From Phormidium ambiguum IAM M-71 (GTDB lineage: Bacteria; Cyanobacteriota; Cyanobacteriia; Cyanobacteriales; Aerosakkonemataceae): 64,000 bases of DNA. Position 1 is the stretch's first letter, and every line of letters begins with the position of its first letter. The stretch is taken from positions 93,205-157,204 of the forward strand of contig NZ_MRCE01000016.1 of NCBI RefSeq assembly GCF_001904725.1. The letters are read 5' to 3'. Below, in pieces: positions 17,653 through 29,205 of the stretch. The notes beneath the pieces were generated by a model, which was not told the DNA's origin, made no database searches, and was given only the letters and a program-made list of their open reading frames with translations. The position numbers and the translations under genes were made by a program.

Positions 17653-20600
17653 TTACACTGAACTGAGAACCTTGTCTGCTGTTGCTTCTGGGTTAGCTTC
17701 AGGAGAGTCAGCTTCGGAAGGCGGAACGACTTGCCAGAACTTAGGCAAATAACTTTGCCAATTCTCCAGAATCATTTTTGCCTTTTTGCTGCCAGTGCGA
17801 TCGGCATGAGCAGAAATTAATTCTTTTAATTGGGCTTCGCCTGCTGGGGTTTGTACTCGTTGGAATTTGACAATTTCTGGGTTGACTTTCTTCGAGAAAC
17901 TATCATCTTCATCCAAGAAATAAGCTAAACCTCCAGTCATACCAGCGCCAACGTTGCGACCAACTTTACCTAAAACTACGATGACACCACCAGTCATGTA
18001 TTCGCAGCAGTGGTCGCCCGCACCTTCAATCACGGCTTTAGCAGCTGAGTTCCGCACCGCAAAACGTTCGCCTGCTTGACCGTTAGCGTATAAAACGCCA
18101 CCAGTTGCCCCGTACAGGCAAGTGTTACCAATAATCACGTTTGTCGAACTATCGTAGGTGGCTTCTGCTGGTGGTTTAATAATAATTTCTCCACCGTGCA
18201 TTCCTTTGCCTACATAATCATTTGCCTCACCCGACAAATTCAAGATGACTCCAGGTAAGTTGAAAGCGCCGAAGCTTTGACCGACACTACCTTTAATATT
18301 GAGGGTAATCTGACCTTCAAAACCAGTATTGCCGTAAGTTGAGGCGATCGCACCAGATAGTCTTGCGCCGAGCGTGCGATCGGTATTTACTGCCACAATA
18401 TCTTTTGTCACTTCGGTTTGATGCGTAATTGCAGCAGCAATTTCTGAATCGGCTAAAAGTTGATCCTCTAAAACAGGGCCATTACTGTGGACTTCTTCAT
18501 GTGATAACCAACTGCGATCGACTCTAGAATCTGGTAAAGCTAACAAGTAAGACAAATCTAAATGCTCAGATTTAGTCAGTTGGACATCCTCGCGCATTTT
18601 TAACAAATCTGCGCGCCCGATTAATTCATTCAAAGAACGATAACCGAGTTTTGCCAAGATCGATCGCACTTCCTCAGCTACATAGTAGAAGAAGTTAACA
18701 ACGTGCTCCGGTATTCCCGTAAACCGCTTCCGTAGTTGTTCTTGTTGAGTTGCTACACCAACTGGGCAATTGTTTGTATGGCAAATCCGCGCCATAATAC
18801 AGCCTTCAGCGATCATAGCGATCGATCCAAAGCCATATTCCTCACCACCCATCAAAGCACCCATTACTACATCCCAGCCAGTCTTAAAGCCACCATCAAC
18901 TCGTAAAATGACTCTGGAACGCAACTGATTTTCCATCAATACCCGATGGACTTCCACTAATCCTAATTCCCAAGGACTCCCCGCGTGCTTAATCGAAGAT
19001 AAAGGCGAAGCACCAGTTCCCCCATCATGACCAGAAATTTGGATGATATCCGCGTTGGCTTTAGCCACACCTGCGGCAATAGTTCCAATACCCACTTCCG
19101 CCACCAATTTCACCGAAACGGCAGCTTTCGGATTAATTTGGTGTAAATCAAAGATTAACTGCGCTAAATCCTCAATTGAGTAAATATCATGGTGCGGAGG
19201 TGGCGAAATCAAGGTTACTCCAGGTTTAGAACGCCGTAACATCGCAATGTAGGGACTAACCTTTTTCCCTGGTAACTGTCCACCTTCTCCCGGCTTCGCA
19301 CCTTGAGCAATTTTAATTTCAATTTGCTTAGCACTCATCAAGTATTCTGGAGTTACGCCAAAACGACCAGAAGCGACTTGTTTAATGGCACTAGAAGCCG
19401 TGTCCCCATTCCGCAAACCTTTCAAATGTGGGAAAGTTGGCGATAAACCATTTTCATCTACATCGTTGAGAATCTTGTAACGGTTGGGATCTTCTCCACC
19501 TTCACCTGAGTTAGATTTACCACCAATGCGGTTCATAGCGATCGCTAATGTCTCATGCGCCTCCGGTGACAAAGCACCCAAGGACATCCCCCCAGTAGCA
19601 AAACGCTTCATAATCTCTGTAGCCGATTCTACCTCTTCAATGGGGATGGAAGGGCGATCGCTCTCAAACTCCAACAAGTCCCGCAAAGCCGTTACCGGAC
19701 GTTCGCTGAGAATTTTCCGATACAACTCGTAGTAATTTGAGGCTGGAGACTGGGAAGATTTGCCTTCCGCTTTATATTCTGTTACCGCTTTATGCAAAGC
19801 TTTTGCCATTTCGGGGGAGTTCATGTGGTATTCTCCACCCGGACGGTATTGAACAAAACCGAAGTTTTCCAACTTCTTAATTGTTAACTCTGGGAATGCT
19901 TTACTGTGGAAAGACATCACCTCAGAAGCTAATTCTTTGACGGTTAACCCACCAATCCGAGAAGCTGTACCTTTGAATCCTAATTGTAATAGTTCAGGGC
20001 CGATGCCGATCGCTTCAAAAATTTGTGCGCCTTGGTAAGAAGAAAGCAGCGAAATTCCCATTTTCGAGAGAATCTTCAACAACCCATCTTCCACAGCTTT
20101 TTTGTAATTAGCTTGAGCTTTATCTAAAGTACATTTGGCTATTTTTCCGCGTTCCATAAAGCTTTGAGTTTTGGGATTTTCCCACCAATTCCGCACGGAT
20201 TCAAAAGCCAAATAAGGACAAACTGCGGCTGCACCATAGCCAATTAGACAAGCAAAATGATGAGTACTCCAACATTGTGCTGTATCCACAACGATCGATG
20301 TTTTCATCCGCAGCCCTTCACCAATTAAATGGTGATGAACTGCACCGATAGCTAACAATGGTGGAATATAAGTTTGATCCGCACTAATACCACCATTTGT
20401 TCTGTCACTTAAAATCAAAATCTTCGCGCCAGATTTAACTGCTGCATCCGCTTCTAGACAAAGTTTATTCACAGCTGCTGCTAAACCATCGGGCCTACTT
20501 TCTACTGAATAAAGTGTAGATAAAGTAGTAGTTTGAATTCCCGAATTCCGCACTGATTCTAAGTCTGTTTCGCTCAAAACTGGGGAATTAATTAACAGCT

Positions 20601-22314
20601 TTTCGGCATATTCTGGTTTAGCTTCCAAAATATTACCCCGCGAACCTAATGTCATGCTCAAAGACATCACCAATTTTTCCCGCAGAGGATCGATCGATGG
20701 ATTTGTCACTTGAGCAAAGCGTTGCTTAAAGTAATCGTAGAGTAAATGTGGCCGACCAGAAAGTACTGCTAAGGGAATATCATCACCCATACAGAAAGTT
20801 GGTTCTTTGGCACTCGCCGCCATTTCCTCGATAATCATTTCTACATCTTCGATCGTATAACCGAAGGCAGTTTGATTTTTCAGTAAAGTTTGTTCATCTA
20901 ACAATCTGGTTTCTGCAAAAGGTTGGGCAGAAAGAATTTTCCGATTTTTCAACCATTCACTGTAAGGCAATCTTTGGGCAATTCTAGTTTTTAATTCCCA
21001 GTTTTTTAGAACTTCCTGAGATTCTAAATCAACCGCGATCATTTGTCCTGGCCCAAGGCGACCTTTTTCCAGAATTTCTGTTTCGGGAATATCTACTACT
21101 CCAGCTTCCGAAGCCACAATAATGCAGCCATCTTTAGTAATCATAAACCGGGCAGGTCTTAAGCCGTTGCGATCGAGCGTAGCACCAACCTGTTTGCCAT
21201 CACTAAATACCAACAATGCAGGGCCATCCCAAGCTTCCTGCAAACCGCTGTAATATTCGTAAAAATCAACAATTTCTTGATGATCTTCTAAGTCTGGCTG
21301 ATTTTTGTACGCTTCTGGCACCATAATCATTAAAGATTCCATTGGCGATCGTCCAGAACGCACCAGCAATTCTAAAACATTATCTAAATTTGCCGAATCA
21401 CTATTTCTGACATCAACTGAAGGCTTCAAATCTTCAATACTTTCTCCCCAAACTGGATGACTTAACTCCGCCTTCCGCGCCATCGTCCAGTTAATATTAC
21501 CCAACAAAGTATTGATTTCTCCATTATGTCCTAACAGGCGCATTGGTTGAGCCAACGGCCATTTAGGCATAGTATTAGTACTAAACCGACGATGGTAAAC
21601 GGCAAAATTACTCTTATATTCGGGATTTTTCAAATCCGTGTAAAACTCAGCCAATACAGCCGATCGCACCATACCTTTATAAACAATAGTACGGCAAGAA
21701 AAAGAACAAATATACAAATCATCCGGCCATTTTAGAGAAGTTTCTGTCTCTAATCTTTTCCCAATTCGTCGCCGCACCAAATACAACTGCCGTTCTAATT
21801 CATCACCATGAAGCTTTTCGCTTTTGACAATTAATTGCTCAATTTTTGGTTGATTTTCTCTAGCTTGGATACCCAAAACTTGCGTTTCTACAGGCACTTT
21901 TCGCCAAGCAATTAATGTTAAATTTTCTTCAACTAATATCTTTTCAATTAAATGGCGAATCACAGATGCTTTTTGCGCTTCTGGTGGTAAGAAAACCATA
22001 CCCACTGCCAAGCGAGATTTATCAGTTTCTCCACCAACAAATTCCTGCAACAAATCCCAAGGAATTGCAGTCATGACTCCCGCACCATCTCCAGAATCAT
22101 AATCTGCACTACAACCGCCCCGGTGTTCCAAACAAGCAAGAGCAGACAGCGATTTATCTACAATATCATGGCTAGCTTGTCCATCTTTATTAGCAATAAA
22201 ACCAACACCACAAGCATCTCTTTCTTCTACTAACCAAGGTTGACCTAAATAGCCAATATTGGATAATTGATCTGACTCATTTTGCCAATTTTTCTCGTTC
22301 ATGGATTGACTCAT
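17653..22314 (-). CDS. gltS: Glutamate synthase large subunit, probably ferredoxin-dependent
   Basis: 1553 residues. The catalytic class II amidotransferase Cys is C35 in [10 protein letters not shown], so a ~34-residue propeptide should be removed. The central and FMN-binding domains follow ([46 protein letters not shown]), then the 3Fe-4S ligands C-x5-C-x4-C in [15 protein letters not shown] (near 1170), and the GXGXG-rich C-terminal beta-helix. It makes glutamate from glutamine and 2-oxoglutarate, the main nitrogen entry with GlnA. No small subunit (gltD) is adjacent and the length fits the plant/cyanobacterial ferredoxin enzyme; the NADH-type large subunit is the alternative. No clear NtcA site (GTA-N8-TAC) was found upstream. 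Confidence 0.93.
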   Translation of the reverse strand: MSQSMNEKNWQNESDQLSNIGYLGQPWLVEERDACGVGFIANKDGQASHDIVDKSLSALACLEHRGGCSADYDSGDGAGVMTAIPWDLLQEFVGGETDKSRLAVGMVFLPPEAQKASVIRHLIEKILVEENLTLIAWRKVPVETQVLGIQARENQPKIEQLIVKSEKLHGDELERQLYLVRRRIGKRLETETSLKWPDDLYICSFSCRTIVYKGMVRSAVLAEFYTDLKNPEYKSNFAVYHRRFSTNTMPKWPLAQPMRLLGHNGEINTLLGNINWTMARKAELSHPVWGESIEDLKPSVDVRNSDSANLDNVLELLVRSGRSPMESLMIMVPEAYKNQPDLEDHQEIVDFYEYYSGLQEAWDGPALLVFSDGKQVGATLDRNGLRPARFMITKDGCIIVASEAGVVDIPETEILEKGRLGPGQMIAVDLESQEVLKNWELKTRIAQRLPYSEWLKNRKILSAQPFAETRLLDEQTLLKNQTAFGYTIEDVEMIIEEMAASAKEPTFCMGDDIPLAVLSGRPHLLYDYFKQRFAQVTNPSIDPLREKLVMSLSMTLGSRGNILEAKPEYAEKLLINSPVLSETDLESVRNSGIQTTTLSTLYSVESRPDGLAAAVNKLCLEADAAVKSGAKILILSDRTNGGISADQTYIPPLLAIGAVHHHLIGEGLRMKTSIVVDTAQCWSTHHFACLIGYGAAAVCPYLAFESVRNWWENPKTQSFMERGKIAKCTLDKAQANYKKAVEDGLLKILSKMGISLLSSYQGAQIFEAIGIGPELLQLGFKGTASRIGGLTVKELASEVMSFHSKAFPELTIKKLENFGFVQYRPGGEYHMNSPEMAKALHKAVTEYKAEGKSSQSPASNYYELYRKILSERPVTALRDLLEFESDRPSIPIEEVESATEIMKRFATGGMSLGALSPEAHETLAIAMNRIGGKSNSGEGGEDPNRYKILNDVDENGLSPTFPHLKGLRNGDTASSAIKQVASGRFGVTPEYLMSAKQIEIKIAQGAKPGEGGQLPGKKVSPYIAMLRRSKPGVTLISPPPHHDIYSIEDLAQLIFDLHQINPKAAVSVKLVAEVGIGTIAAGVAKANADIIQISGHDGGTGASPLSSIKHAGSPWELGLVEVHRVLMENQLRSRVILRVDGGFKTGWDVVMGALMGGEEYGFGSIAMIAEGCIMARICHTNNCPVGVATQQEQLRKRFTGIPEHVVNFFYYVAEEVRSILAKLGYRSLNELIGRADLLKMREDVQLTKSEHLDLSYLLALPDSRVDRSWLSHEEVHSNGPVLEDQLLADSEIAAAITHQTEVTKDIVAVNTDRTLGARLSGAIASTYGNTGFEGQITLNIKGSVGQSFGAFNLPGVILNLSGEANDYVGKGMHGGEIIIKPPAEATYDSSTNVIIGNTCLYGATGGVLYANGQAGERFAVRNSAAKAVIEGAGDHCCEYMTGGVIVVLGKVGRNVGAGMTGGLAYFLDEDDSFSKKVNPEIVKFQRVQTPAGEAQLKELISAHADRTGSKKAKMILENWQSYLPKFWQVVPPSEADSPEANPEATADKVLSSV

Positions 22315-22812
22315 CTGTTACTAGTTTCTGGTTGATGTGAATTTTGCGGAAAACTTAAACAATTCAAAAAAAGATCGTGAGTTCTAGGATTAAAAGATTT
22401 AAAAGATATGTTTTAATACTTCATGATTCACAAATCCTGAAATCCTCAAATCCTTACAATTCCGATCCAGGGTTGAATTAATTTAGATACTCAATGTGTT
22501 TTTTTATAACTTAAAAAGCTAGCTTGCGTGACCTCAAAACAACCTCTAAACAAATACAAACTGCAATGGGATATCTTAATTCAAGAAGTTCTCTTGATAG
22601 CCGAGGCAAAGAAATACATTTGCGACAGATGTTTAAGATTCTATAAAAAAACTTGTATGCAAGCAACACCTAATTTGGTATCCTTTATCAGCTAGAATTT
22701 TTCTTCCTTTTGCGCCGGATTAGTATCCCAAGGTGCTGAAATCTCCCGATCTGCCTCTATCACAAATTTAGCGGCATAAGGAAAATTTATTGTAAATCAA
22801 AGTCAACATTCC
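22315..22812. other. Divergent promoter spacer with a possible small ORF
   Basis: AT-rich spacer between the glutamate synthase gene and the phosphodiester-glycosidase-like gene. It holds the 55-codon frame listed at 22528-22695. No tRNA, riboswitch or NtcA consensus seen. Confidence 0.5.
22528..22695 (+). CDS. Possible small protein, 55 residues, CxxC-containing
   Basis: A GTG-started frame, too short for most gene callers, reads through IQEVLLIAEAKKYICDRC and then LRFYKKTC to TAG at 22693. It has an amphipathic helix-like middle, two Lys/Arg patches and Cys at C-x2-C and about eight residues later, a composition that looks more like protein than random AT-rich sequence. No good ribosome binding site is visible before the GTG. 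I do not recognise a family. Could be chance. Confidence 0.3.
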   Translation: MTSKQPLNKYKLQWDILIQEVLLIAEAKKYICDRCLRFYKKTCMQATPNLVSFIS

Positions 22813-24789
22813 TTGACTAGTGACATCGTGAAAGCTCTCTGCAAAAAACTTACCTTTTACTGTTTCAGTAGCATCGCCATTGTGACTACCCCCATCTGGG
22901 TGAGTGTAAATACTTGGTATCCCATTTTTCCCCTCTTAGCGGCGGAACAGGAGAGTGCGGATACAAGAAAAAGGGGAATTGAAAACTCTGTAAGGGTGGG
23001 TGAAGTCGCCAACCTTTCCCACATACAGACAAGTTTTCCACAAAACCCGCCCCTACAACTCAACACTCAAAACTTAAAACTTAAAAATCCCCCAACTCTC
23101 CCCAATACCAAATTCTCCCAGTCATCAATCTCTGGCAATCAACTCTCAGTCAATGGGCGCACTTTTCCTTTTCCTTGGAAACAGTGGCAATCTTCTGCAA
23201 CAAATGGGTTAAGAATTGGAGTAAGTGATGCTGGATTAATTCAGGCGATCGGACTAGAGTTATTAAGTAGTTCCGATCCAAACAAACAACCAATACAATG
23301 GTTTTCTCCTATTAATAATCGTGCTTTTATTTTAACTTCTCAAGCAACTGGACAATATCGTTATTTAGATATTACCGACTTAGCCAAAACCTACGGTTGG
23401 CAACTCCAAACTTTCGGTGAGACTCTCCAAATTACCACACCCCCTGCTATCATTCAAGCAATTCGTCAGGGAAATCAAGACTGGGGAGAACGAATAGTTA
23501 TAGACTTAGACCGTTCTACTCCCTGGCAAGTAACTGAAGATGGGAAAACTTTAAGTATACAAATTGACGCTCAAGCAAATCCAGAGATTTTAGAAAGATT
23601 TCAAACAACCGATTCTACTTTGCGAGTAAGCAATGCAGGCAACCAAATTGTACTCCAAATGAGTATACCAAAAAATCTCCGCCCCCGCGTTTGGAGTTTA
23701 GATAATCCAAATCGGATGGTAATAGATTTAGCTCCCGAAGTATTACAAGAATTAGATATTGTTTGGACTCCAGGTATCCGTTACAAACAGCAAATTGTGA
23801 GTTTGAATAATTCTCGATTTCCCGTTGTTTGGTTAGAAATTAATCCTCGTCAACCAGGTGTAAAATTACGACCAATTTGGGGAAATCCGCAAACTTTAGT
23901 AGGAATCAATCCTTTAGTTACAGTAGCTAGGGAATCTCAAGTAGCGGCGGCAATTAATGGTGGTTATTTTAATCGTAATACGCAATTACCTTTAGGCGCG
24001 ATTCGACAAGATGGTAATTGGATTTCTAGTCCGATTTTAAACCGAGGCGCGATCGCATGGAACGATCGAGGCGAATTTAAGATCGATCGTCTTACCCTCC
24101 AAGAAACTCTCATCACAGCCAACGGACAAAAATTACCCGTAGTTAACTCTAATAGCGGTTATACACAACCAGGAATCGCCCGTTATACAACCAATTGGGG
24201 AACAGTTTACTATCCTCTAACTAATAATGAAACTTTAATTGTCATCCAAAATAACCAAGTCCAAAATATTTTACCCGGAGGAATAGTTGGGCAAAATCCG
24301 CTTCCTATTCCCAGCAACGGCTATATTTTGGTCATTCGCGGTAATTTAAATTGGCAACCAGAAGCTTACTTACCTGTGGGAACAACTGTTAGCTTCCAAA
24401 CCCAAACTATTCCATCTGAATTTAATCGCTATCCCCACATTATTGGTGCAGGACCTGTTTTACTATTAAATCGCCGCATCATCCTTGACGCTACCGCCGA
24501 ACAATTTCGTGATGCCTTTATTAAAGAATCTGCTCATAGAAGTGTAATTGCGACAAACCGGATGGGTACTATACTAATAGCCACCGTAGGCAACCGCTCT
24601 GGCGGACTTGGCCCGACTCTCAGTGAAATTGCGGAAATTATTCAACGCTTAGGGGCAGTTGATGCTCTAAACCTTGATGGGGGTAGTTCTACAAGCCTTT
24701 ACCTTGGTGGTCAACTAATCAATCGTTCACCTCGCACCGCTGCCCGTATTCACAATGGTCTAGGTGTTTTTTGGCAATCTAATGAATGA
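22813..24789 (+). CDS. Secreted phosphodiester glycosidase family protein (NAGPA domain)
   Basis: 658 residues. The N-terminus is hydrophobic (about 15-42), a likely signal peptide. Residues 50-105 are low-complexity and contain the 67-bp palindrome copy B. A middle region (about 110-320) with VIDLDRSTPWQVTEDGKTLSIQI and NRMVIDLAPEVLQ resembles AMIN/copper-amine-oxidase-like cell-wall modules. The C-terminal NAGPA (DUF2233) domain has AAINGGYFNRNTQLPLGAI, NRGAIAWND and LDGGSSTSLYLGG, the core motifs of N-acetylglucosamine-1-phosphodiester glycosidases. It probably acts on envelope glycans in the periplasm. Start: TTG 22813 or GTG 22828; neither has a strong Shine-Dalgarno. Confidence 0.85.
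   Translation: MTSDIVKALCKKLTFYCFSSIAIVTTPIWVSVNTWYPIFPLLAAEQESADTRKRGIENSVRVGEVANLSHIQTSFPQNPPLQLNTQNLKLKNPPTLPNTKFSQSSISGNQLSVNGRTFPFPWKQWQSSATNGLRIGVSDAGLIQAIGLELLSSSDPNKQPIQWFSPINNRAFILTSQATGQYRYLDITDLAKTYGWQLQTFGETLQITTPPAIIQAIRQGNQDWGERIVIDLDRSTPWQVTEDGKTLSIQIDAQANPEILERFQTTDSTLRVSNAGNQIVLQMSIPKNLRPRVWSLDNPNRMVIDLAPEVLQELDIVWTPGIRYKQQIVSLNNSRFPVVWLEINPRQPGVKLRPIWGNPQTLVGINPLVTVARESQVAAAINGGYFNRNTQLPLGAIRQDGNWISSPILNRGAIAWNDRGEFKIDRLTLQETLITANGQKLPVVNSNSGYTQPGIARYTTNWGTVYYPLTNNETLIVIQNNQVQNILPGGIVGQNPLPIPSNGYILVIRGNLNWQPEAYLPVGTTVSFQTQTIPSEFNRYPHIIGAGPVLLLNRRIILDATAEQFRDAFIKESAHRSVIATNRMGTILIATVGNRSGGLGPTLSEIAEIIQRLGAVDALNLDGGSSTSLYLGGQLINRSPRTAARIHNGLGVFWQSNE
22990..23056 (+). repeat. 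67-bp palindromic dispersed element, copy B (inside a gene)
   Basis: Starts GTAAGGGTGGGTGAAG and ends ACAAAACCCGCCCCTAC; same length as copies A, C and D. It encodes about residues 60-82 of the phosphodiester-glycosidase-like protein, in its low-complexity linker, including the peptide QNPPLQ. Confidence 0.8.
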
Positions 24790-25072
24790 GAATTTTAAGT
24801 TTACTTAAAGCAAAAACTTCATTATTTAAAGATTTGATGTGAACTACTCTGAGTACTCTTTTTAGAGATGACACTACTTAAGTAGGATGTTATGTTGAAC
24901 GATGAAATACAGTGCCAAAACCCGGAACTCTAATCAAATTATTTGTTCTATTAATAAATACCCTAATAGAGTTCGCTTTCAAAGTTACAAACACAACCAC
25001 AAATTTCCATTAAGACCATTAATCAATTTGAAACTCTCACTACCAGGATTTAAAGTATAAGGAATTAAAGTC

Positions 25073-25486
25073 ATGGCTCAACCTCAAGAAATTTCAACCG
25101 TATCTTTAGTAGCTTTACAGTCCTCTAATGCCGTAGCAGCCACAGAATTACGTCCTTGGGGTTCTTTTACTACCCTAGAAGAAGGAAAGGGTTATAAAAT
25201 TAAGCGAATTGAAGTTAAGCCAGGTCATCGTCTTAGTCTACAAATGCACCACCACCGTAGCGAACATTGGATTGTGGTTTGTGGTACAGCTAAAATTACC
25301 TGTGGGGAAGAAGAAAAATTACTAGGCCCAAATGAATCAACCTACGTTCCCCAGTGCGCTCTCCACCGTTTAGAAAATCCTGGTGTGATTCCTTTGGTAC
25401 TAATTGAAGTACAAAATGGTGAATATCTGGGAGAAGATGATATTGTTCGTTTCCAAGACGATTACTCCCGTAGCAGTTCTAAGTAA
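25073..25486 (+). CDS. Cupin protein, mannose-6-phosphate isomerase type II-like
   Basis: 137 residues forming a single cupin: [50 protein letters not shown], then a [20 protein letters not shown] motif. The metal ligands are in the HHHRSEH cluster and the later H of LHRLENPG. The domain equals the C-terminal part of bifunctional GDP-mannose pyrophosphorylase/phosphomannose isomerase (ManC/AlgA), here free-standing; it should interconvert fructose-6-P and mannose-6-P. AAGGA lies 9 bp before ATG 25073. The IscA gene follows after 9 bp and may be co-transcribed. Confidence 0.88.
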   Translation: MAQPQEISTVSLVALQSSNAVAATELRPWGSFTTLEEGKGYKIKRIEVKPGHRLSLQMHHHRSEHWIVVCGTAKITCGEEEKLLGPNESTYVPQCALHRLENPGVIPLVLIEVQNGEYLGEDDIVRFQDDYSRSSSK

Positions 25487-25495
25487 GTAAGTGCA

Positions 25496-25846
25496 ATGAT
25501 TAATCTCAGCAAAGCAGCCGCCAGCGAAATCAAACGACTGATCGCTAAACAAGTACAAGCAAACTCCATGTTTCGCCTTGGTGTCCAGTCTGGAGGCTGC
25601 GCTGGGATATATTACACTCTGGAATTTGACTCAACAATCACATCAAAAGATCAAGTCTACGATTGCCAAGGTATAAAAATCTTAGTAGAAGAAACCAGTT
25701 TAAAATATATTGATGGCCTTACCCTAGACTATACCGAAGATTTGATGGGGGGAGGTTTTCGCTTTCATAATCCTAATGCCAGTTCTAGTTGTGGTTGTGG
25801 TAATTCTTTTTCTGTAATTGACATAAATCAACTGAAATCGATATAA
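25496..25846 (+). CDS. HesB/IscA/SufA-family iron-sulfur cluster assembly protein
   Basis: 116 residues, one A-type carrier domain. The three cluster or iron ligands are present: C35 in SGGCAGIYY and C99 and C101 in SSCGCGNSF. These proteins receive and hand over Fe-S clusters to apo-proteins in the cytoplasm. It lies 9 bp after the cupin gene and 49 bp before rpsL; whether it belongs to the ribosomal operon is unclear. Which paralogue (SufA-like or IscA-like) it is cannot be told without comparison. Confidence 0.92.
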   Translation: MINLSKAAASEIKRLIAKQVQANSMFRLGVQSGGCAGIYYTLEFDSTITSKDQVYDCQGIKILVEETSLKYIDGLTLDYTEDLMGGGFRFHNPNASSSCGCGNSFSVIDINQLKSI

Positions 25847-25895
25847 TAAATATTTGTGATTAATTCCAAACAGCCAAGACAGTACCCTAGAGGTC

Positions 25896-26282
25896 ATGCC
25901 CACAATTCAACAATTAATTCGTGATGAACGCCAAAAAGCGCGTAAGAAAACTAAGTCTCCCGCGTTGAAGAGTTGCCCTCAGCGACGCGGCGTTTGCACT
26001 AGAGTATATACAACAACCCCAAAGAAACCAAACTCAGCATTACGTAAGGTGGCAAGAGTCCGTCTTACATCTGGATTTGAGGTAACAGCATACATTCCAG
26101 GAATTGGACATAATTTACAAGAACACTCCGTTGTAATGATTCGGGGTGGTCGGGTAAAAGATTTACCTGGGGTAAGATATCACATTATTCGCGGTACTCT
26201 AGATACTGCTGGTGTGAAAGACCGCAAACAAGGACGTTCCAAGTATGGTACTAAGCGTCCTAAACCAGCAGCTGCCAAATAA
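25896..26282 (+). CDS. rpsL: 30S ribosomal protein S12
   Basis: 128 residues with the unmistakable S12 sequence: [57 protein letters not shown], then the [29 protein letters not shown] loop at the decoding centre. The Lys in KKPNSA and in GGRVKDLPG, where streptomycin-resistance changes occur, are wild type. First gene of the str cluster; AGAGG precedes ATG 25896. Confidence 0.98.
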   Translation: MPTIQQLIRDERQKARKKTKSPALKSCPQRRGVCTRVYTTTPKKPNSALRKVARVRLTSGFEVTAYIPGIGHNLQEHSVVMIRGGRVKDLPGVRYHIIRGTLDTAGVKDRKQGRSKYGTKRPKPAAAK

Positions 26283-26448
26283 TAAAGATATAAATTCCCA
26301 TGCTTTGGGTGTAGGGAATTAAGTTAGGGCATAAAGTAAGAAAAGCGCCCAGCAATTGCTAAGGTTAGCTTCTCAGAAATAATCGATCGCTAATGGCTTA
26401 GCCCAATACCTTAAGCCAAATCTTTAAAGTCCATGTTGAAGGCTTATT

Positions 26449-26919
26449 ATGTCTCGTCGTTCTGTTGTTCAAAAACGTCCAGTACCGCCAGATCCGGTAT
26501 ATAACAGCCGCCTAGTCAGTATGATGGTGCGGCGGGTAATGAAGAGTGGTAAAAAATCTGTTGCTTCCGGCATTGTTTACGATGCTTTCAAAATCATTGA
26601 AGAAAGAACTGGTTCCGACCCTCTAGAAACCTTTGAGCGAGCAGTAAAGAATGCTACTCCTTTGGTGGAAGTAAAAGCTCGCCGAGTAGGTGGTGCTACA
26701 TACCAAGTACCAATGGAAGTTCGCTCAGATAGAGGAGCAACGTTAGCACTACGTTGGTTAATTCAATTTTCTCGCGCTAGAACAGGCCGTTCAATGGCTA
26801 ATAGACTGGCAAATGAGTTAATGGATGCTGCTAATGAAACAGGGAGTGCGATTCGGAAGCGTGAAGAAACGCACCGGATGGCAGAAGCGAATAAAGCATT
26901 TGCTCACTATCGCTACTAA
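26449..26919 (+). CDS. rpsG: 30S ribosomal protein S7
   Basis: 156 residues, full length. It begins [36 protein letters not shown] and has the rRNA-binding [18 protein letters not shown] block and the C-terminal [20 protein letters not shown]7 starts assembly of the 30S head. It lies 166 bp after rpsL; a weak inverted repeat (AATTCCC / GGGAATT near 26293-26320) is in that spacer. Confidence 0.98.
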   Translation: MSRRSVVQKRPVPPDPVYNSRLVSMMVRRVMKSGKKSVASGIVYDAFKIIEERTGSDPLETFERAVKNATPLVEVKARRVGGATYQVPMEVRSDRGATLALRWLIQFSRARTGRSMANRLANELMDAANETGSAIRKREETHRMAEANKAFAHYRY

Positions 26920-27000
26920 CTCCGATCGTCGGTGGTTTAACCACAAAAAAGTATAGAATCTTAACAGAGAGTAAAGAAAGTTTATCTGCGGCAATAACCA

Positions 27001-27007
27001 AGGAGGT
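27001..27007 (+). promoter_or_regulatory. Strong Shine-Dalgarno for fusA
   Basis: AGGAGGT lies four bases before GTG 27012, one of the best ribosome binding sites in the window, and fixes that GTG as the start of EF-G. Confidence 0.85.
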
Positions 27008-27011
27008 AGCC

Positions 27012-29090
27012 GTGGCACGTGCCGTCCCGCTTGAAAGAACACGCAACATTGGTATTGCAGCCCACATTGATGCGGGCAAGACAACAACTACAGAAAGAAT
27101 CCTGTTCTATTCCGGTATAATTCACAAAATTGGCGAAGTCCATGAAGGAACTGCCGTAACAGACTGGATGGAGCAAGAGCGGGAGCGAGGAATTACCATT
27201 ACTGCTGCCGCTATCAGCACTAGCTGGAGAGACCACAAGATCAACATTATCGATACACCGGGTCACGTAGACTTTACGATCGAAGTCGAACGCTCCATGA
27301 GAGTTTTGGATGGAGTAATCGCAGTATTTTGCTCGGTGGGAGGTGTTCAACCTCAATCTGAGACCGTATGGCGGCAGGCAGACAGGTATAAAGTGCCGCG
27401 GTTTGCCTTTGTCAACAAAATGGATCGGACTGGGGCTGACTTCTATAAGGTATACGGTCAAATCCGCGATCGCATGAGAGCAAATGCGGTTCCCATTCAG
27501 CTACCCATTGGTAGTGAAAGCGATTTCAAAGGAATCATTGACCTGGTGCGGATGAAAGCCTTGATGTATAAAGACGATCAAGGTAAAGAAATCACAGAAG
27601 AAGAGATTCCCGCCAATCTCAAAGACAAAGCCGACGAGTTTCGTCTGAAGTTGGTTGAAGCAGTAGCGGAAACCGATGATGCCTTGACAGAGAAATACCT
27701 GGAAGGTGAAGAATTAACCGAAGCGGAAATTCGTAAAGGACTCCGAAAAGGGACTATTGATGGCACGATCGTACCTATGCTTTGCGGTTCGGCCTTCAAA
27801 AACAAAGGTGTCCAACCATTGCTCGATGCAGTCGTGGATTACCTGCCTTCACCACTGGATATTCCAGCAATTAAAGGACAACTGCCAGATGGCAGCGAAA
27901 CTGAAAGACGCGCTTCTGATGAAGAGCCACTGTCAGCTTTGGCCTTTAAAATCATGGCAGACCCTTATGGTCGTCTCACCTTTATTCGCGTCTACTCAGG
28001 CGTTTTGAAAAAAGGCAGTTACGTCTACAACTCCACAAAAGGGAAGAAAGAGCGCGTATCTCGCCTGATTATTCTCAAAGCAGATGAACGCATTGAAGTA
28101 GATGAAATGCGAGCAGGTGATTTGGGCGCAGTTCTAGGTCTGAAAGATACCTTCACAGGCGATACCATCTGCGAAGAAGGTTCTCCAGTAATTCTAGAAT
28201 CCCTGTTCATTCCTGAGCCTGTGATATCGGTTGCGGTAGAACCAAAAACCAAACAGGACATGGAAAAACTCTCCAAAGCTCTGCAATCCTTGTCAGAGGA
28301 AGACCCAACATTCCGGGTGCGGATTGACCAAGAAACTAACCAAACCGTAATTGCGGGGATGGGTGAACTGCACTTGGAAATTCTGGTCGATCGGATGTTA
28401 CGCGAATTCAAGGTAGAAGCTAATGTGGGTGCGCCCCAAGTAGCTTACCGAGAAACCATTCGCAAAGCCGTCAACCGAGTTGAAGGCAAATTTATCCGTC
28501 AAAGTGGTGGTAAAGGTCAGTATGGTCACGTAGTGATCAACCTAGAACCAGGAGATCCCGGTAGCGGCTTTGAATTTGTATCAAAGATCGTGGGTGGCGT
28601 AGTACCGAAAGAGTACATTGGCCCAGCCGAGCAAGGGATGAAAGAAACCTGTGAATCTGGCGTATTAGCTGGATATCCGCTGATTGACGTGAAAGCGACT
28701 TTAGTGGACGGTTCTTACCACGACGTAGACTCGAATGAAATGGCCTTCAAAATCGCAGGCTCAATGGCACTAAAAGCAGCTGTTGGAAAAGCTTCACCAG
28801 TGCTGTTGGAGCCTATGATGAAAGTTGAGGTTGAAGTTCCCGAAAACTTTTTGGGAGATGTAATGGGAGATCTCAATTCCCGTCGCGGTCAAATCGAAGG
28901 GATGGGATCGGAACAGGGACTTGCTAAAGTCACCGCTAAGGTGCCATTAGCAGAAATGTTTGGCTATGCCACGGATATCCGGTCTAGAACTCAAGGTCGG
29001 GGCATATTCTCGATGGAATTTAGCCACTACGAAGAAGTGCCGCGCAACGTGGCTGAAGCTATCATCGCCAAGAGTAAAGGGAACGCTTAG
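27012..29090 (+). CDS. fusA: Elongation factor G
   Basis: 692 residues, typical EF-G. The GTPase motifs are AHIDAGKT (17-24), the switch [10 protein letters not shown] and NKMDRTG. Domains II-V follow, with [21 protein letters not shown] (domain IV) and a C-terminus ending [19 protein letters not shown]. It drives ribosome translocation and, with RRF, recycling. Start GTG 27012 is set by an AGGAGGT four bases upstream. It sits between rpsG (92 bp) and tufA (115 bp). Confidence 0.98.
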   Translation: MARAVPLERTRNIGIAAHIDAGKTTTTERILFYSGIIHKIGEVHEGTAVTDWMEQERERGITITAAAISTSWRDHKINIIDTPGHVDFTIEVERSMRVLDGVIAVFCSVGGVQPQSETVWRQADRYKVPRFAFVNKMDRTGADFYKVYGQIRDRMRANAVPIQLPIGSESDFKGIIDLVRMKALMYKDDQGKEITEEEIPANLKDKADEFRLKLVEAVAETDDALTEKYLEGEELTEAEIRKGLRKGTIDGTIVPMLCGSAFKNKGVQPLLDAVVDYLPSPLDIPAIKGQLPDGSETERRASDEEPLSALAFKIMADPYGRLTFIRVYSGVLKKGSYVYNSTKGKKERVSRLIILKADERIEVDEMRAGDLGAVLGLKDTFTGDTICEEGSPVILESLFIPEPVISVAVEPKTKQDMEKLSKALQSLSEEDPTFRVRIDQETNQTVIAGMGELHLEILVDRMLREFKVEANVGAPQVAYRETIRKAVNRVEGKFIRQSGGKGQYGHVVINLEPGDPGSGFEFVSKIVGGVVPKEYIGPAEQGMKETCESGVLAGYPLIDVKATLVDGSYHDVDSNEMAFKIAGSMALKAAVGKASPVLLEPMMKVEVEVPENFLGDVMGDLNSRRGQIEGMGSEQGLAKVTAKVPLAEMFGYATDIRSRTQGRGIFSMEFSHYEEVPRNVAEAIIAKSKGNA

Positions 29091-29092
29091 GC

Positions 29093-29200
29093 GAGTTATG
29101 AGTTATGAGTTATGAGTTGAAATTTGCTGAACACTCAAAACTTATAACTCTTCTCAAAACTCTAGTTAAGTCAAAACTCAAAATTCAAAACTCAAAACTA
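29093..29200. repeat. Short tandem repeats GAGTTAT / CAAAACT between fusA and tufA
   Basis: GAGTTAT heptamers (about 29093-29118), then AACTC- and CAAAACT-rich units to 29200. The units are partly inverted to one another, so the spacer can fold. This is an STRR-like insertion inside the str operon. Confidence 0.7.
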
Positions 29201-29205
29201 TTCTT

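Noticed and set aside
22315..22812. NtcA-binding site in front of glutamate synthase
   Set aside because: No GTA-N8-TAC match was found; only loose GTATGC/GTATCC words.
26982..27461. 159-codon ORF antisense to fusA
   Set aside because: Shadow of fusA; no independent start signal.
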